A stretch of DNA of 64,000 bases, taken from positions 14,880,001 to 14,944,000 of the forward strand of contig NC_088314.1 in the NCBI RefSeq assembly GCF_910592395.1. Reading direction: 5' to 3'. Position 1 is the first letter of the stretch. Each line of letters starts with the position of its first letter. Positions 31,862 to 43,267 of the stretch are shown here, in pieces. Under the pieces are notes generated by a model. The model saw only the letters and a list, made by a program, of their open reading frames with translations, was not told the origin of the DNA and did not search any database. Origin of the DNA: Lineus longissimus. Taxonomy: Eukaryota > Nemertea > Pilidiophora > Heteronemertea > Lineidae. The position numbers were made by a program, and so were the translations under genes.

Positions 31862-32590
31862 CGATTTTTATTGATTAAATCTCAATTCTGACTTTATTAG
31901 GAATATTTGGTGAATTCTATATTTAACTGATCTGTATATTATTTGGATTACACATGTTTTAACACTCTATTACGACTGACATGACACAACTTACTGTTGA
32001 ATTGTGGAATATTATCATGTTTTTCATATAAATAATAACTCTGTGGATGTTTCTATGATGGATTTCTTGATATAGACTTTGGATAAAAACTTATCTATGA
32101 ATGATTTGGATACACATTTGGATATTAGTACTGGAAATGAGAGATTTAGGTAGGAAATAGATATTTATGCATGCTCTCTTTACTAAGCATGCCTAATGGT
32201 ATCCAAGCAACAAGAAAACAATAATAATGTCACATGACATATTCTGTCAATCAAATTTCTAACTGATCTTTGAATTTGCCTATTTTTCTCAAACAAGTGT
32301 TCTTTTTGACTGATTGGGAATCCTACTACAAATCCTTTTTTGGTTACACATACATTAGATATTCACGGAAAAGGGAATCATAGAAATTTTTTACATAGGG
32401 CAAAAAGTACTGAGTAAATCATGAAAACATGACAAATTATACAGGAGCTCTGTTTTTGAATTTACCTGGCTGCCATTTAAATACTTTGCCCACACCCCCT
32501 CCTTTTATACCGTGGCTGTAGGTTTAACCAAATAGTACTGACTGCAGTGCATGATCAGATGCCACCTGTATGAGGTAGGCAATGGTTAGA
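31862..32590. other. Non-coding stretch
   Basis: AT-rich DNA without a supported gene or repeat. Confidence 0.35.
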
Positions 32591-32599
32591 TATATTTTC

Positions 32600-32813
32600 A
32601 CTAGTCAAGAGCAAGGACAATGGTTTAAGATACTTTATACTAGATATACTCTGTTCTGGTTAGACAGTGTGTGTCGAGGTAATTCTTTTTTTATTGCATT
32701 CTTTGAACTAGTCAAGAGCAAGGACAATGGTTTGAGATACTTTATACTAGATATACTCTGTTCTGGTTAGGTGTGTAGTGTGCAGAGGTAATTCTTTTTT
32801 GATTGTATTCATT
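32600..32813. repeat. Tandem duplication, 2 x ~107 bp
   Basis: CTAGTCAAGAGCAAGGACAA begins two head-to-tail copies at 32601 and 32708 that share the downstream text TATACTAGATATACTCTG and AATTCTTTTTT. They differ by a few substitutions and small gaps. Confidence 0.8.
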
Positions 32814-33187
32814 TTTCTGTGATCAACATGGCATCACCAACCATTTCTTATGTTCCTGTTCTGCTGTTACATTTTTAGTTTAAAATAAACATAGTTTTTG
32901 ATGCAAATCCATTTTCTCTTGTCTCCTTCATTCCTGTTCCAGATTAAAAGCAGCATGCCATGGAGTATAGTTATGCCACACAGACTGTCACTGTCAGAGA
33001 GGAACCACCATTACCATATTGTAGGCTCTCATTGATATATTTGGCCGCCAATCTTTGCCCCCCTGTCTCAGTACATGACCCTTTGGTTGGAAAAGATCAA
33101 GAATACAAGAAAAGTCATGAATTACTGAAGATAGCTATTATTTATTTAAATCATAGCCAAGGGATATAATGCCTCCCGCAACATGCA

Positions 33188-33334
33188 TAATAGCTCCTGC
33201 GGCAAGAGTTTACTGGAATGAAAAAATAGCTCCTGCGGCAAGAGCTTACTGGAGTGCAAAATAGCTCCTGCGGCAAGAGCTTACTTGAGTGAAAAAAATG
33301 GCTCCTGTGGGATATCCCAGGGGAGTGACCTATC
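33188..33334 (+). repeat. Short tandem repeats, probable hAT-1A subterminal region
   Basis: Three to four imperfect copies of about 37-45 bp beginning ATAGCTCCTGCGGCAAGAG and containing TTACTGGAGTG. The right part (GGCTCCTGTGGG, then GGGGAGTGACCTATC) resembles the subterminal sequence at the right end of hAT-1B (49790-49840: AGCTCCAGTGGC, then GGGAGTGACTGATAGCTCC). The similarity seems to continue on the far side of the LTR element at 36719-36745, so I interpret this as the right end of hAT-1A split by the LTR element. Confidence 0.5.
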
Positions 33335-33568
33335 TGTTGAGGATTGCTAGTACATGTAGTCTAGTATAGTAGTGGGTTAACGTATGCTGTCGCCATCTGG
33401 TGTTCTTTGTTCTTACTAATCATCAAGTGCTCTTCTGTGATTCTTGTGAAGGTGCTTTTATTCTATAATTAAAGACGATCCCGCCATGTTGGTGAAAACC
33501 TGAAGTTGCTCAATTTTTATCGCTCAATAAAACCACCAGTGTCGAGCGTTGAGCTTTGGTCCTCGACA
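33335..33568 (+). repeat. 5' LTR
   Basis: Begins TGTTGAGGATTGCTAGTACA and ends GTCCTCGACA. The short terminal inverted repeat TGT(T/C)GAGG / CCTCGACA is visible, and AATAAA lies near 33526. It has 8 bp (CCCGCCAT) that the 3' LTR lacks. Confidence 0.9.
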
Positions 33569-33571
33569 TTT

Positions 33572-33589
33572 TGGTGCCGAAACCCGGGA
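33572..33589 (+). promoter_or_regulatory. Primer binding site, tRNA-Phe type
   Basis: TGGTGCCGAAACCCGGGA, three bases after the 5' LTR, is complementary over all 18 bases to the 3' end of animal cytosolic phenylalanine tRNA (…TCCCGGGTTTCGGCA plus CCA) as I remember it. This would prime minus-strand DNA synthesis. Confidence 0.7.
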
Positions 33590-33646
33590 GTACAGGAACT
33601 GTAGAATCAGATACACCGGTTAGATAACCCTGATTCTAAGAGAAAC

Positions 33647-35494
33647 ATGGACGGTGGCAAAGATTGGGCGAAGGCGAGAGCCGATCCCGAGGGTGGCTAA
33701 CACGTGCTACTAAAGCACTACGGCAAGCATGCAAAGATGCACGTCTACCATTTGCAGTGGGCGCAGCCAACAAGGTGGCATTAGAGGCTGCTGTAAATGA
33801 CTTCGATAGGCATTTGCTTTCACTTGAGAAGGTGCAGGCTGAGGTTGAGTTGACTTTGACTGCTGATCAGTTGGAGAAAGATATAGATGAGGCGTTCGAT
33901 TTCATATGCAATGCAAATAAGGCCCGACAAGAGGCAATGGTGCTGTTGGACGAGATTGCGAGGAAATCGAAAGAGAAGTCGAAGGAAGATGATTTTGGCG
34001 ATAACTACAGCAGCCACGGAAGTAGTCACGGTGGTAATTCGGGAAGTGTTCGTCTTCCAAAACTCCAATTGCCTACATTCAGTGGTACGATAACTGAGTG
34101 GCAGTGTTTTTGGGATCAGTTCGAGGCTCTTGTTGATCTGAATGACACGATCCCGCAGATTAGCAAGTTCTCCTACCTGCAGTCCTTGCTGGAGGGAGAA
34201 GCGAAAAATGTGATATGAGGTTTAGCTGTCACTGAAGATAACTATGAGGTCGCCAGCAAGCTGCTTCAGGAACGTTATGGCAGGAAGGAGCGGGTTGTCT
34301 TTGCGCATGTGCAGACTTTGTTACAAACAAGTATGCCTGGACAAGGCCAGGCCAAGAGCGGTAGCAAGGTTTCTCAGTTGTGGAAGCTCCAAGACGACCT
34401 TTTGCTTCATATTCGTTCATTGGAGACGTTAGGAATTGACGGTGTCCAGTATGGTTTTCTTATGACCCCTCTCATCTTATCAAGGCTTCCCAATGACATT
34501 CAGATGGAGTGGGCACGGGAAGGAGAGGGCAGGGAGGCAGACTTAGAATACTTACTTGATTTCCTGAAGAAGGAAATAACCAGAGGAGAACGCTCGGAAA
34601 CATTCAAAGTGTTAAATCCTCCTAGTGGAAAAAGTGAGAACTCTGGCAGCACTGGAAACGAGGAAAGGCCCGTTGTGATACCTACTGGTTCTGCGTTGCA
34701 GTCGAGTGTGGTCGAGGAAAGCGGCTGTGGAGTGTGTGGCAGAAGTCATGGAACTGAGAACTGTCGAACTTTACTCCGTCTATCTCATGAAGATAGGCAT
34801 AGCAAGGTTCAGTCGAGCAAGTTGTGTTTTCGGTGCTTGGGCAAGTTTCATTTTGCTAAAGGGTGCCTAGCTAGGTGCTCAAAATGTAAGGGCAGGCATC
34901 ACTCAATTTTGTGTTCGTCTGGTAAAACAAGGCCACCCAAGACGGAAACTGTTGCAAAGAGTGATTGTGTAAAATCTGAGTTCCACTGATCAGCAAATGC
35001 ATTCTGCTTGTGTTTCAGGTGTTAGCAGGGTAAATACAGTATTGCAGACTGCTACTGTTAGGATTCAGGGAGAACAGGGCTCCACAGAGGCCACTCTTCT
35101 GTTCGATAGTGGCTCCCAAAGGTCGTATATGACCTCTTCTGTTGTAAAAAGGGTAAAACCCAAGTGGGTTACTGCTGAACCAATTTCATATGCTGTGTTT
35201 GGGGGTGGTAAGCCTAGTAAGGAGGTATTACGTAACATATACAATTTTCATCTTCAGGGCAAGTCTGGTGAGAGCATTTCAGTCAGTGCTACTGAGGTCC
35301 CAGTCATCTGCAATCCTTTGCACAGGCCCCTTGTTCCTTGTGAAGTCCTCAATCTCCTTGGCTCAGACGTGGAATTGGCAGACAATACATCTGTCAATGA
35401 GAAGATCAAGGTCGACATTCTGATTGGGCTTGATTTGTATTGGAAACTCATGATACCTCAAAGTGTACGGCAAGTAGAAGGGTTAGTTGTTTAG
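33647..35494 (+). pseudogene. gag and aspartic protease region of the LTR element
   Basis: The leader ATG at 33647 opens MDGGKDWAKAR, and a frameshift near 33700 leads into the long gag frame. That frame has a helical N-terminal part, then the BEL gag signature LPKLQLPTFSG ... WQCFWDQFEALV (DUF1759-type), broken by a TGA at 34216-34218, then GSKVSQLWKLQDDLL, and Cys/His zinc knuckles (CGVCGRSHG, CFRCLGKFHFAKGC, CSKCKGRHHSILC) ending at 34989. The protease lies in the next frame (34997-35494) with the active-site stretch LLFDSGSQRSYM and VDILIGLDLYWKL (DUF1758-type). The gag proteins would form the particle; the protease would process them. The TGA probably arose from an Arg CGA. Whether the change of frame at 34990 is programmed or a mutation cannot be told. 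Confidence 0.75.
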
Positions 35495-36492
35495 AAATCG
35501 GTCTTTGGTTGGATACTTTCTGGGTCATTTCCCGGTACCTCTAGCCATGGTAGACCAATCAAACCAGTTAAAAGGTTGGATTTGTAATTTACCACAAACT
35601 CGTACATATAGTGAATTTTCTGACTCTTGTTGTTTGCTCTTGTTAAACGGACTCTGACACATAAGGTTTAATTTCATAAGAGCTAATTTCTGGACAATAG
35701 GTACATAAAACATTGTATTTTTGGAGTCCATTTTATGGTTACTGTGCTTACCACTTGTAGTTTGATGTTGTTGCTCTCCCAATTTAGTAGGTAAAGTGTT
35801 AAAATCAACATTTTCATAAGATATAAGTGTGTTCTTTTCAGTCTGGATACACATGTGTTCATGGTAACTACATGTATTTGTAAATAAGGTTGCTTGTTTG
35901 TGGGTTAAAAAGAGAAACTATATAGTATTTGATAATTTTCAGATCATGTTGCTGATTCTACTTGTGTTTAGGTTTGCATAAGTTTAGTTACAGTGTGAAT
36001 AGTGTATGTTGTTTAATCCGTTAATTCTTGTCTTAGTTGGTAATTATCAGCATTATTCAATTTGTCTCTCATTGCATTAGTGAATAGTTACTTGGTGTAT
36101 GTAAATGAAAGGTAGAAAGCTTGAATGACTTGGTTGAGTTGCAGACAAGATGAGCATAGTAAGTTATGTTTCCTTGAATTGAGTGTCTTTCAATTTCATT
36201 GTGTTGGGTACTACAGACAGGTTTAAAGCAAGGACATTTCTACTTGTTGGGTTCCTGGTTATTTGGAACGTCAGTTGCTATGTAAGAGTTGAGTCATTTG
36301 AACTCCTGAGTTGATTTTCTTTGAAATGTTGCTTCATTTACTGTGTAATTTTGGAATATTATGTTTCACATCTATGTACATGCATATGATTCTTAAATCA
36401 AGGTGTTAAATTTGTCAGAAATGTGGCACAGCTGTTGTTATAAGGTCTCTAGTAATATAAGTTGGAGTGATACCTCTCTCCAAGGTGGGGAG
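35495..36492. other. Non-coding internal region of the LTR element
   Basis: About 1 kb of AT-rich DNA occupies the place where a BEL/Pao element carries reverse transcriptase, RNase H and integrase. No remnant of those domains is visible. It ends in a purine-rich tract directly before the right LTR. Confidence 0.65.
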
Positions 36493-36718
36493 TGTTGAGG
36501 ATTGCTAGTACATGTAGTCTAGTATAGTAGTGGGTTAACGTATGCTGTCGCCATCTGGTGTTCTTTGTTCTTGCTAATCATCAAGTGCTCTTCTGTGATT
36601 CTTGTGAAGGTGCTTTTATTCTATAATTAAAGACGATGTTGGTGAAAACCTGAAGTTGTTCAATTTTTATCGCTCAATAAAACCACCAGTGTCGAGCGTT
36701 GAGCTTTGGTCCTCGACA
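36493..36718 (+). repeat. 3' LTR
   Basis: Same sequence as the 5' LTR except for a missing 8-bp stretch and a few substitutions; ends GTCCTCGACA, followed by the target duplication CTATC. Confidence 0.9.
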
Positions 36719-36751
36719 CTATCACTCCTGTAAGAAAATCTCCTGGTAACC

Positions 36752-38464
36752 ATGAAATATCCCACATCGCTGTGCACTTCACCCAAAGAATTGCGTGAAA
36801 ATGAAACTGCCACGGAGAATATTACGTTAGCTTCAACCAACCAGGAAACGAAAACCTGTTCAGTCCTTCTCAAAACCGCAGTCGCTGATGTCTCGGAAGT
36901 CATTTCTAGCCGAACTAGGAGTGCCATTATTTTATTCGACAAAGGAGCAACCAGATCTATCATTAGGAAAGCGTTAATGGACCAACTGCAGCTGAAACCA
37001 ACGCGTACTGAGGAAATCAACATTTCCGTATTTGGTGATGACTCATCGGAGGCCAGACACTTTGACATTGTTGAATTCATGGTGAAAACGAGGTCAAAGC
37101 AAACAATCAAGTTGTCTGCTGTTGTTGTCCCAGATATCTCAACGCCCATCCGCAACCTGATCACACGGGACATCTCCAAATTAGCCTATCTCAATAACGT
37201 AACCCTTGCACATCCGCCCAGCAATACCGGATCCTTCAGTATTTAGCGATTATGAAATAACCCTTACAGTGGCCCGTGCAATTCACATCATGGCTAACAC
37301 CAAACAAGAGGATGACATCACTCGCTTCTGGGATTTAGAATTACATGGGATTACACTGCCAGAAACCAAAGAGCCAACGAAGAAAGACAGCCTAGCCGCT
37401 TTCCAAGAATACATTGAGAAGGGAGATGAAATGGCCAGGGCCATTGTGCTCACCTCATGTGGAGGAAAGATGGATAAAGAGCATGGTATTGTGTCATGTA
37501 GTGTTAGGTTTGATGTAGGTCCAAGCAATTACAATTTCCCCAAAATGGCCAATTTACAGTACATTCGACCTCTGTGACCTTGAAAAGTAGGTCAAATCAA
37601 AGAAGACCCGGGTGACACATTGAATGGTTGTTGAAATTAGATCTACCTATGATATAAAATTGGTGCCAATCGGGCAAGTCATTACTAGGAATAATGGCAT
37701 TTTGAAGAATTTAGGATTTGACCCCCTCCCTGGAGGCCAAACGGCAAATCAGATCGCACCAAACTTCGGTACCTGAGATCACCTGACCAAGGGGTACATG
37801 TGTACTTAATTTGTGATCAATAGTCATTGCAGTTAAGAAACGTGCCATAGTTACGGCCTGACGGCCAATTTATGCCATTTGACCTCTGTGACCTTGACAA
37901 GAAGGTCAAATTGAAAACCTGTGTGACATATACTGTATGGTGGTTAGATGTACCCATGATATCAAATTGTTGGCAATCGGGCAAGAAGTTAAGGAATAAT
38001 CACATTTTTAAGGTTTTTAGATTTTGCCCCCTGGTGGTCAAGTGGTGAATCATATTGGACCAAACTATGGTCCCTGAGATCACCTGACTAAGGGGTAAAT
38101 GTGTACCAAATTTGGTATCAATAGTCATTGCAGTTTAGAAACGTGCCATCGTTACATCCTAACGGCCAATTTACACCATTTGACCTCTGTGACCTTGAAA
38201 AGGAGGTCAAATCAAAAACCCGGAGGATATATGATGCACCTTTGCTAGAAGTACCTACCATATTTTTTTCAAAATTTCCCGACTACTATTAAGGGAGATA
38301 TTGCATATTTTCACTTTTAACATTTGGCCCCCTGGTGGCCAAACCATGAAACGAATCGGACCGAAACTTGGTCTCCAAGGTGTCATTACATAAGGGTACA
38401 TGTGTACCAAGTTTCAACTCAATAGCTCTAACAGTTACGAAACGTGCCCTGCTAACGGACGACG

Positions 38465-38517
<53 letters not shown>

Positions 38518-41500
38518 ACGACGGACGCCACGGTATGGGATAAGCTCACCTCTGCTAAGAGGTGAGCTAAAAAGGGATACACTGCCAAGTTACCCTGGAA
38601 GGAAGATCATGCCCCTCTGCCAACAAACTATGCAGCATCACACCAGCGCACTCGAAACATGATACGAAAGTTGCCAGATGACACGAGGGATGTGTACCAC
38701 CGCATTATCACTGACCAGCATCAACGAGGCTTCATTGAACGAGTACGAGATGATGACGTAACCACAGGACACTATCAACCGCACAGATCTGTGAAGAAAG
38801 ATTCAATCACCACGCCCATAAGTATCGTGTATGACTGCAGTGCCAAGTCATCGAAGCATGAACCAAGCCTGAATGAATGCCTGGAGAAAGGACCAGCGCT
38901 CTTGAACGAACTAGTTGGGATGCTCTGAAGATTCCGCCTGAATCCGATAGCCCTGACAAGTGACATTGAAAAACCGTTCCTAAACGTTGCGTTACATGAA
39001 AGCTGTCGAGACTTCACCAAATTCCTATGGATTAAGGATCCAAATGACTTTGAAAGTGATTTGATAACATTTAGGTTCAGCTCAGTCCTGTTCGGCTCAA
39101 TTTGCAGCCCCGCTATTTTGAACGCAGTCGTCCGCACCCACTTGGATCAACATGATGACAACAAAGTTGCACGAGACCTGAAGACCAACATCTATATTGA
39201 CAATGTGGTGTCAGGCGTCGCCACACCCGAGGAAGCACTGTCATATTATGCGCAATCAAACGGATTACTTGAATCAGCAGGATTAACACTACGATCACGG
39301 GCTTCAAATGATCCAGGATTACGCAAAGCCGCTCAGCGAGATGGATTGGAACTATCCGAGGAAACCGTTCCACTCTTAGGTCTGAAATGGAACACTTGCT
39401 CTGATACTTTAGGATACAAGCAATACGAAGCACGCGACGACTCCACCCAACCGGTCAATACTAAACGGGAAGTAGTAAAGCATGTCGCTAGCCTTTACGA
39501 CCCACTAGGATTATTTGCGCCTGTTCACATCAACGCAAAGATTTTCATCCAAGATCTCTGGAAGAAGGAACTAACTTGGGATGAACCGCTAGATGAGGAA
39601 CTCAAAATCAAATGGATTGGTCTTGATGCTGAATTATCAAAGGCCTCCACGAACATGACAATCATGAGGGAATACTTCGCAGATAATGGAAATCACCCAG
39701 TTGAAATCCACTGTTTCGCCGACACCAGTACGAAGGCGTATGGTTCTGTAGTGTATTTACATCAAGGCCAGAATGTCAGTGTCATAATAGCCAAGTCGCG
39801 TGTTGCGTCACTTTGCCAAGGCTAGAGTTAATGGCAGCCTTGGTTGGGGGCTAGACTTACAAATTTCGTATGTGAACAGTTAAAATCCCATGTTGACATT
39901 GCGAAAACAGTACTCTGGTCCGATAGCCAGATTACACTCAGTTGGATTAGGAGTGAGAAACAGCTACCCATTTTCATCAGGAATAAAGTTAATGAGATCA
40001 AAACAGTCGGTTTGGGGGAGTATCGCTACTGTCCTACATCTGACAATCCAGCAGATCTACTCACACGAGGTATCACTAGTCAGCAATTAGGCCAAGAAGA
40101 CAAGTGGTGGCATGGACCTAAATGGCTACCTGACAGAGATTGGCCTATTAGCAAGCACAGTGATTCTGTTCTTCTCCAAGTTGAAACAGACTCCCATGAC
40201 AATCAATCAGACTCTGCGGACACTGAACCTTGCACTGTTGACATGGATCTTACCAAGATTATGGACATAACCCGTTTCAGCTTCTGCACGCGTTCTCAAA
40301 GCTGTCGCTCTCTACAAAGGGAAAAAAGGAGAGTCAGTTACGGGCGCTCATTCTGTTAGAAACATTGTAGAAGCAGAAAACAAGTGGATTATATCAATTC
40401 AGAAGAATTCGTACGCCCGCGAAATAGCTGCCCCGAAGGAAAAAACTGTTCAATCGCCACTAGTCAGACAACTCGCGCTGTTCAAGGATGAGGATGGCAT
40501 TCTTAGATTAGGAGGTAGATTCCACAACGCGCCTGTAGACTTTAAAGCTAAGTTTCCAGCGCTAATACCACGCGAACATTTGTTTTCCACACTTCTCATT
40601 CAACAAGCTCCTCAGCATCTGGCACACGCTGGAATGCGAAAGTGTGTCATTTGCAAGAAACTATCTGGGAAGCCGTATCAAATGCCAATCTCGCCACCGC
40701 TACAGGCCTTTCGCGTAAATGAAGCAGCACCCTTTGAAATCACAAGGGTGGACTTTACAGGACACTTGTTCATTGGCAAAGACACAAAAGCCTACATATG
40801 CCTATTCACCTGCGCCGTGACTCGTGCGATACATCTAGAGGTGGTTTCTGACCTGTCAACAACTACATTTCTGAATGCGTTCAGACTTTTTGCCGCGCGC
40901 AGATCTCTGCCATGTAGAATGGTATCTGGTAATGCGACTACGAATATCTCTGCTGCTCAAGAGATAAGGGAACTCATGAACGCTGAAGAAATCAAAACAT
41001 ACATGAACTGTCACAAAGTAGAATGGACCTTCATACCTTAGCGAGCTCCTTGGTTTGGAGGATTTTGGGAAAGAATGATAGGTGTCAAAAAAAACGCATT
41101 GAAGAAAGTAATCGGTCGCGCAAGGATAACTCTTGATGAACTTTGTACTCTCACTGCAGAAATCGAAGTAACGTTGAACGACCGCCCACTTACCTATGTG
41201 GGGGACGCTGAACCGCTAACCCCCTCAATGCTCTTGCATGGGAGATTGTTAAAACCACTCCCGCGTCATTTAGTGGATGATGATGAACTTATGGACCCTA
41301 GTTTCACTGTTCAATCAAACCAAGAAAACACTAGAAAAGCGCGCGAAATACCTCAGTAAAATCCAAACAGACTTTTGGAATAGATGGCGAATGGAATACT
41401 TGCTATCACTCAGGGAAAAACATTGTGTGAAAGGACAAACTGAAAATACCATAAAAGTTTGCGATGTAGTCATCGTACACAGTGATGAAAATAAGCGCAT

Positions 41501-41786
41501 TTGATGGAATCTCGCTATCGTTAATAGATTGAATTATGGTAATGATGGATTAGTTAGATCCGCGCAGATCAAAACAAAAATGGGAATAACAAGCCGTCCC
41601 ATCACTAAACTCTATCCACTGGAAGTAGCTTGCAGTGAACTTTCAACATTCCCCAAGGACAAAACCAATGATGCCACTGCTGCACCTTCTGCAGACGCTA
41701 CCAATGATCAGACGCGTCCTGTCAGACAGGCCACACGCCAAGCGAAGTCCAAGATCAAGACTCTCAGCAGAAATGAGTCAAACTGA
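36752..41786 (+). pseudogene. BEL-2: decayed BEL/Pao pol region
   Basis: A long relic of a BEL/Pao polyprotein in several frames. In order: a protease-like part (IILFDKGATRSII, 36752-37245), the linker to reverse transcriptase (FWDLELHGI) interrupted by repeat B3, and the reverse transcriptase proper (38575-39250) with LPWKEDHAPL, YDCSAKSS, LTSDIEKPFLNV, VLFGSICSPA and YIDNVVSG. Then come RNase H (39690-40080: HCFADTSTKAYGSV, LWSDSQITLSWI, NPADLLTRG), the integrase finger (CVICKKLSG), the integrase core (VDFTGHLFI, FTCAVTRAIHLEVV) and WFGGFWERMIG ... IEVTLNDRPLTYV. Damage: stop after LVGML (38926), frameshifts near 37245, 39825, 40360 and 41355, and a TAG at 41039-41041. The second integrase Asp appears replaced (VSGNATTN). 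No LTRs were found. Confidence 0.75.
37426..38574 (+). mobile_element. Helentron-like non-autonomous repeat B, copy 3
   Basis: Same sequence as copies 1 and 2 with scattered differences, including the GAC array (about 38458-38520) and the terminal hairpin (38543-38553 and 38558-38568) followed by TAAAAAG. It interrupts the BEL-2 reverse transcriptase linker: coding sequence is recognisable immediately before (FQEYIEKGD) and after (GYTAKLPWKE). No target duplication is evident, as expected for insertion without duplication by rolling-circle type elements. Confidence 0.75.
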
Positions 41787-43267
41787 ACTTATATTGGAAT
41801 ACAAGTGACAACTTGAATTCATTGGAATAGTCAATATAATCGTCATTATATACATGCATAGTCAATATTGTGGATTATGAATCAAACATTAGGATTTAGT
41901 GAATGTACAATGTATGTCATTTTTCAATTTTATATTTGCAATATAAGAGACCTTGCAGTGGCGAAAATAGACACTGAGAAACAATATTAAGGCTCTATCA
42001 CGAGGTAGCTCGTCACCTGAAGTTGACAAGAGTTCAACCAACTTCCTCAGCTGACAATAGCAACACATGGTCGATGTCTTAGTTCTTGTTATTGTTTACC
42101 TTTCTGGTCTTAGGTTTCTGATAAATACAGCCATGAAGTGTCTTTAACCCTTTAGTATACACAACGCATATCTCTATAATCTTTATACCACTATACTCTT
42201 TCTAGTTATGATGTACTAGTAACTGGGTAATTCTCCAAAAAACGTATAAAATGGTGTTACCATAGTTTAAGAGGGTAAAAAAGTGGTGATGTTGGCACTT
42301 TCTACCAATTTTATCTTCTAAATTCCATACCTCAGGTCTAAAATTGGCTCTTTCAGGGTAAAATTCATTGATTGTATCCTTCTATCTCTGTGGGTGACAT
42401 GCAGAACATATTGCTGTTGGCAAAATATGCTCGTTACAAACCCGTTTAAAAAGTTTCCGCTGTTCTACTCATACTTTGTATGTGATTAATGAAAGTTGTT
42501 TCCCTCACTAATGGTGCAGGGGAACCTAAAGAATTGCCCCATATTTCAGTTTGTAGGTTTCAGATTCATTTTCATTAAAAAAATTTTTTTGTTTGTGTGT
42601 CACTGAGTTTTCTGTCAGTGGTGTTACTGGAACCAATCAGGGCTCTGAAATAATGAGAAATCCTCCTTAGTTCTCATTTTCAACAATAGAGGGAAGTTTG
42701 ACCCAAGTGCATTTCAGCAGTCGGGGAAAGTGGTGAGTAATTTCATGTATTTTTCCAAGAATCAGGTTTTTGCGCCATAATTCTCACAGTGTTTTTATTC
42801 AGTGTCAGTAGTGTTACCATGATATTTCAAAGAAAGTAAGCAAAACATTCAATCTTTTTCTAGTTGTTCTTGAGAAGGTCTGCCCCTATTGCTCCCTTGC
42901 TTGAATCAATATCCAAGATGGCCACTGGCAGGGAGCATCTAGCATTTAGTTGAAAATGTCAGTGGTGTTAGTCGTCAGTGGTGTTACTAGCATAATGATA
43001 ACACCACTGACTACTGGTAATACCACTGACAGTTCTTTCACTCTGCTGACTATCTTTAAGCTTATAGCATTATTGAGGACTTCATATTCATTTTGATGAT
43101 ATGATAACAGTCAGGGTCAACCTTTTAAACCCTAGTTTTTGCTGTAAATGTCAGTGGTGTTACTAGTCAGTGGTGTAACTAACATAATTTTTTGTTTAAA
43201 AGGTTGGCCTTATTTAAAAATGATAAGGAGGCAGACACTCTGATTCAATAACTTGTTCTTATTTCAG
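41787..43267. other. Non-coding stretch with a repeated 14-17 bp motif
   Basis: No coding sequence is supported. From about 42600 onward the motif GTCAGTGGTGTTAC(TAG) recurs in both orientations (listed separately). The stretch leads directly to the first exon of T2. Confidence 0.5.
42614..43185. repeat. Cluster of GTCAGTGGTGTTAC motifs
   Basis: Copies at about 42614, 42804 (one change), 42958, 42974, 43150 and 43166 (direct) and at 42998-43011 and 43017-43030 (inverted). Direct copies often continue with TAG. An inverted pair with centre near 42994 forms a hairpin. Such an array just upstream of a transposase gene could be a set of binding sites for it, or a promoter array; neither is shown. 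Confidence 0.65.

Larger units (their letters stand above)
33335..36718 (+). mobile_element. LTR element of BEL/Pao type lacking pol
   Basis: Two LTRs (33335-33568 and 36493-36718), an 18-base primer binding site, gag and protease reading frames, a purine-rich tract just before the right LTR (AAGGTGGGGAG, ending 36492), and a 5-bp duplication CTATC (33330-33334 and 36719-36723). The body between 35495 and 36492 is non-coding; reverse transcriptase, RNase H and integrase are absent. The LTRs differ by an 8-bp gap and a few substitutions, so insertion is fairly recent. It would need enzymes from a related full-length element. Confidence 0.85.

Noticed and set aside
33188-33310. Possible CRISPR array
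   Set aside because: The units are contiguous tandem repeats without unique spacers, in a eukaryotic context, and resemble hAT subterminal repeats.
34989-35000. Programmed frameshift between gag and protease
   Set aside because: No slippery heptamer or downstream structure is evident and the element has other frameshifts, so simple decay is as likely.
42614-43185. Spaced repeats as a CRISPR-like array
   Set aside because: Spacing is irregular and the motif occurs in both orientations; the genome is eukaryotic.
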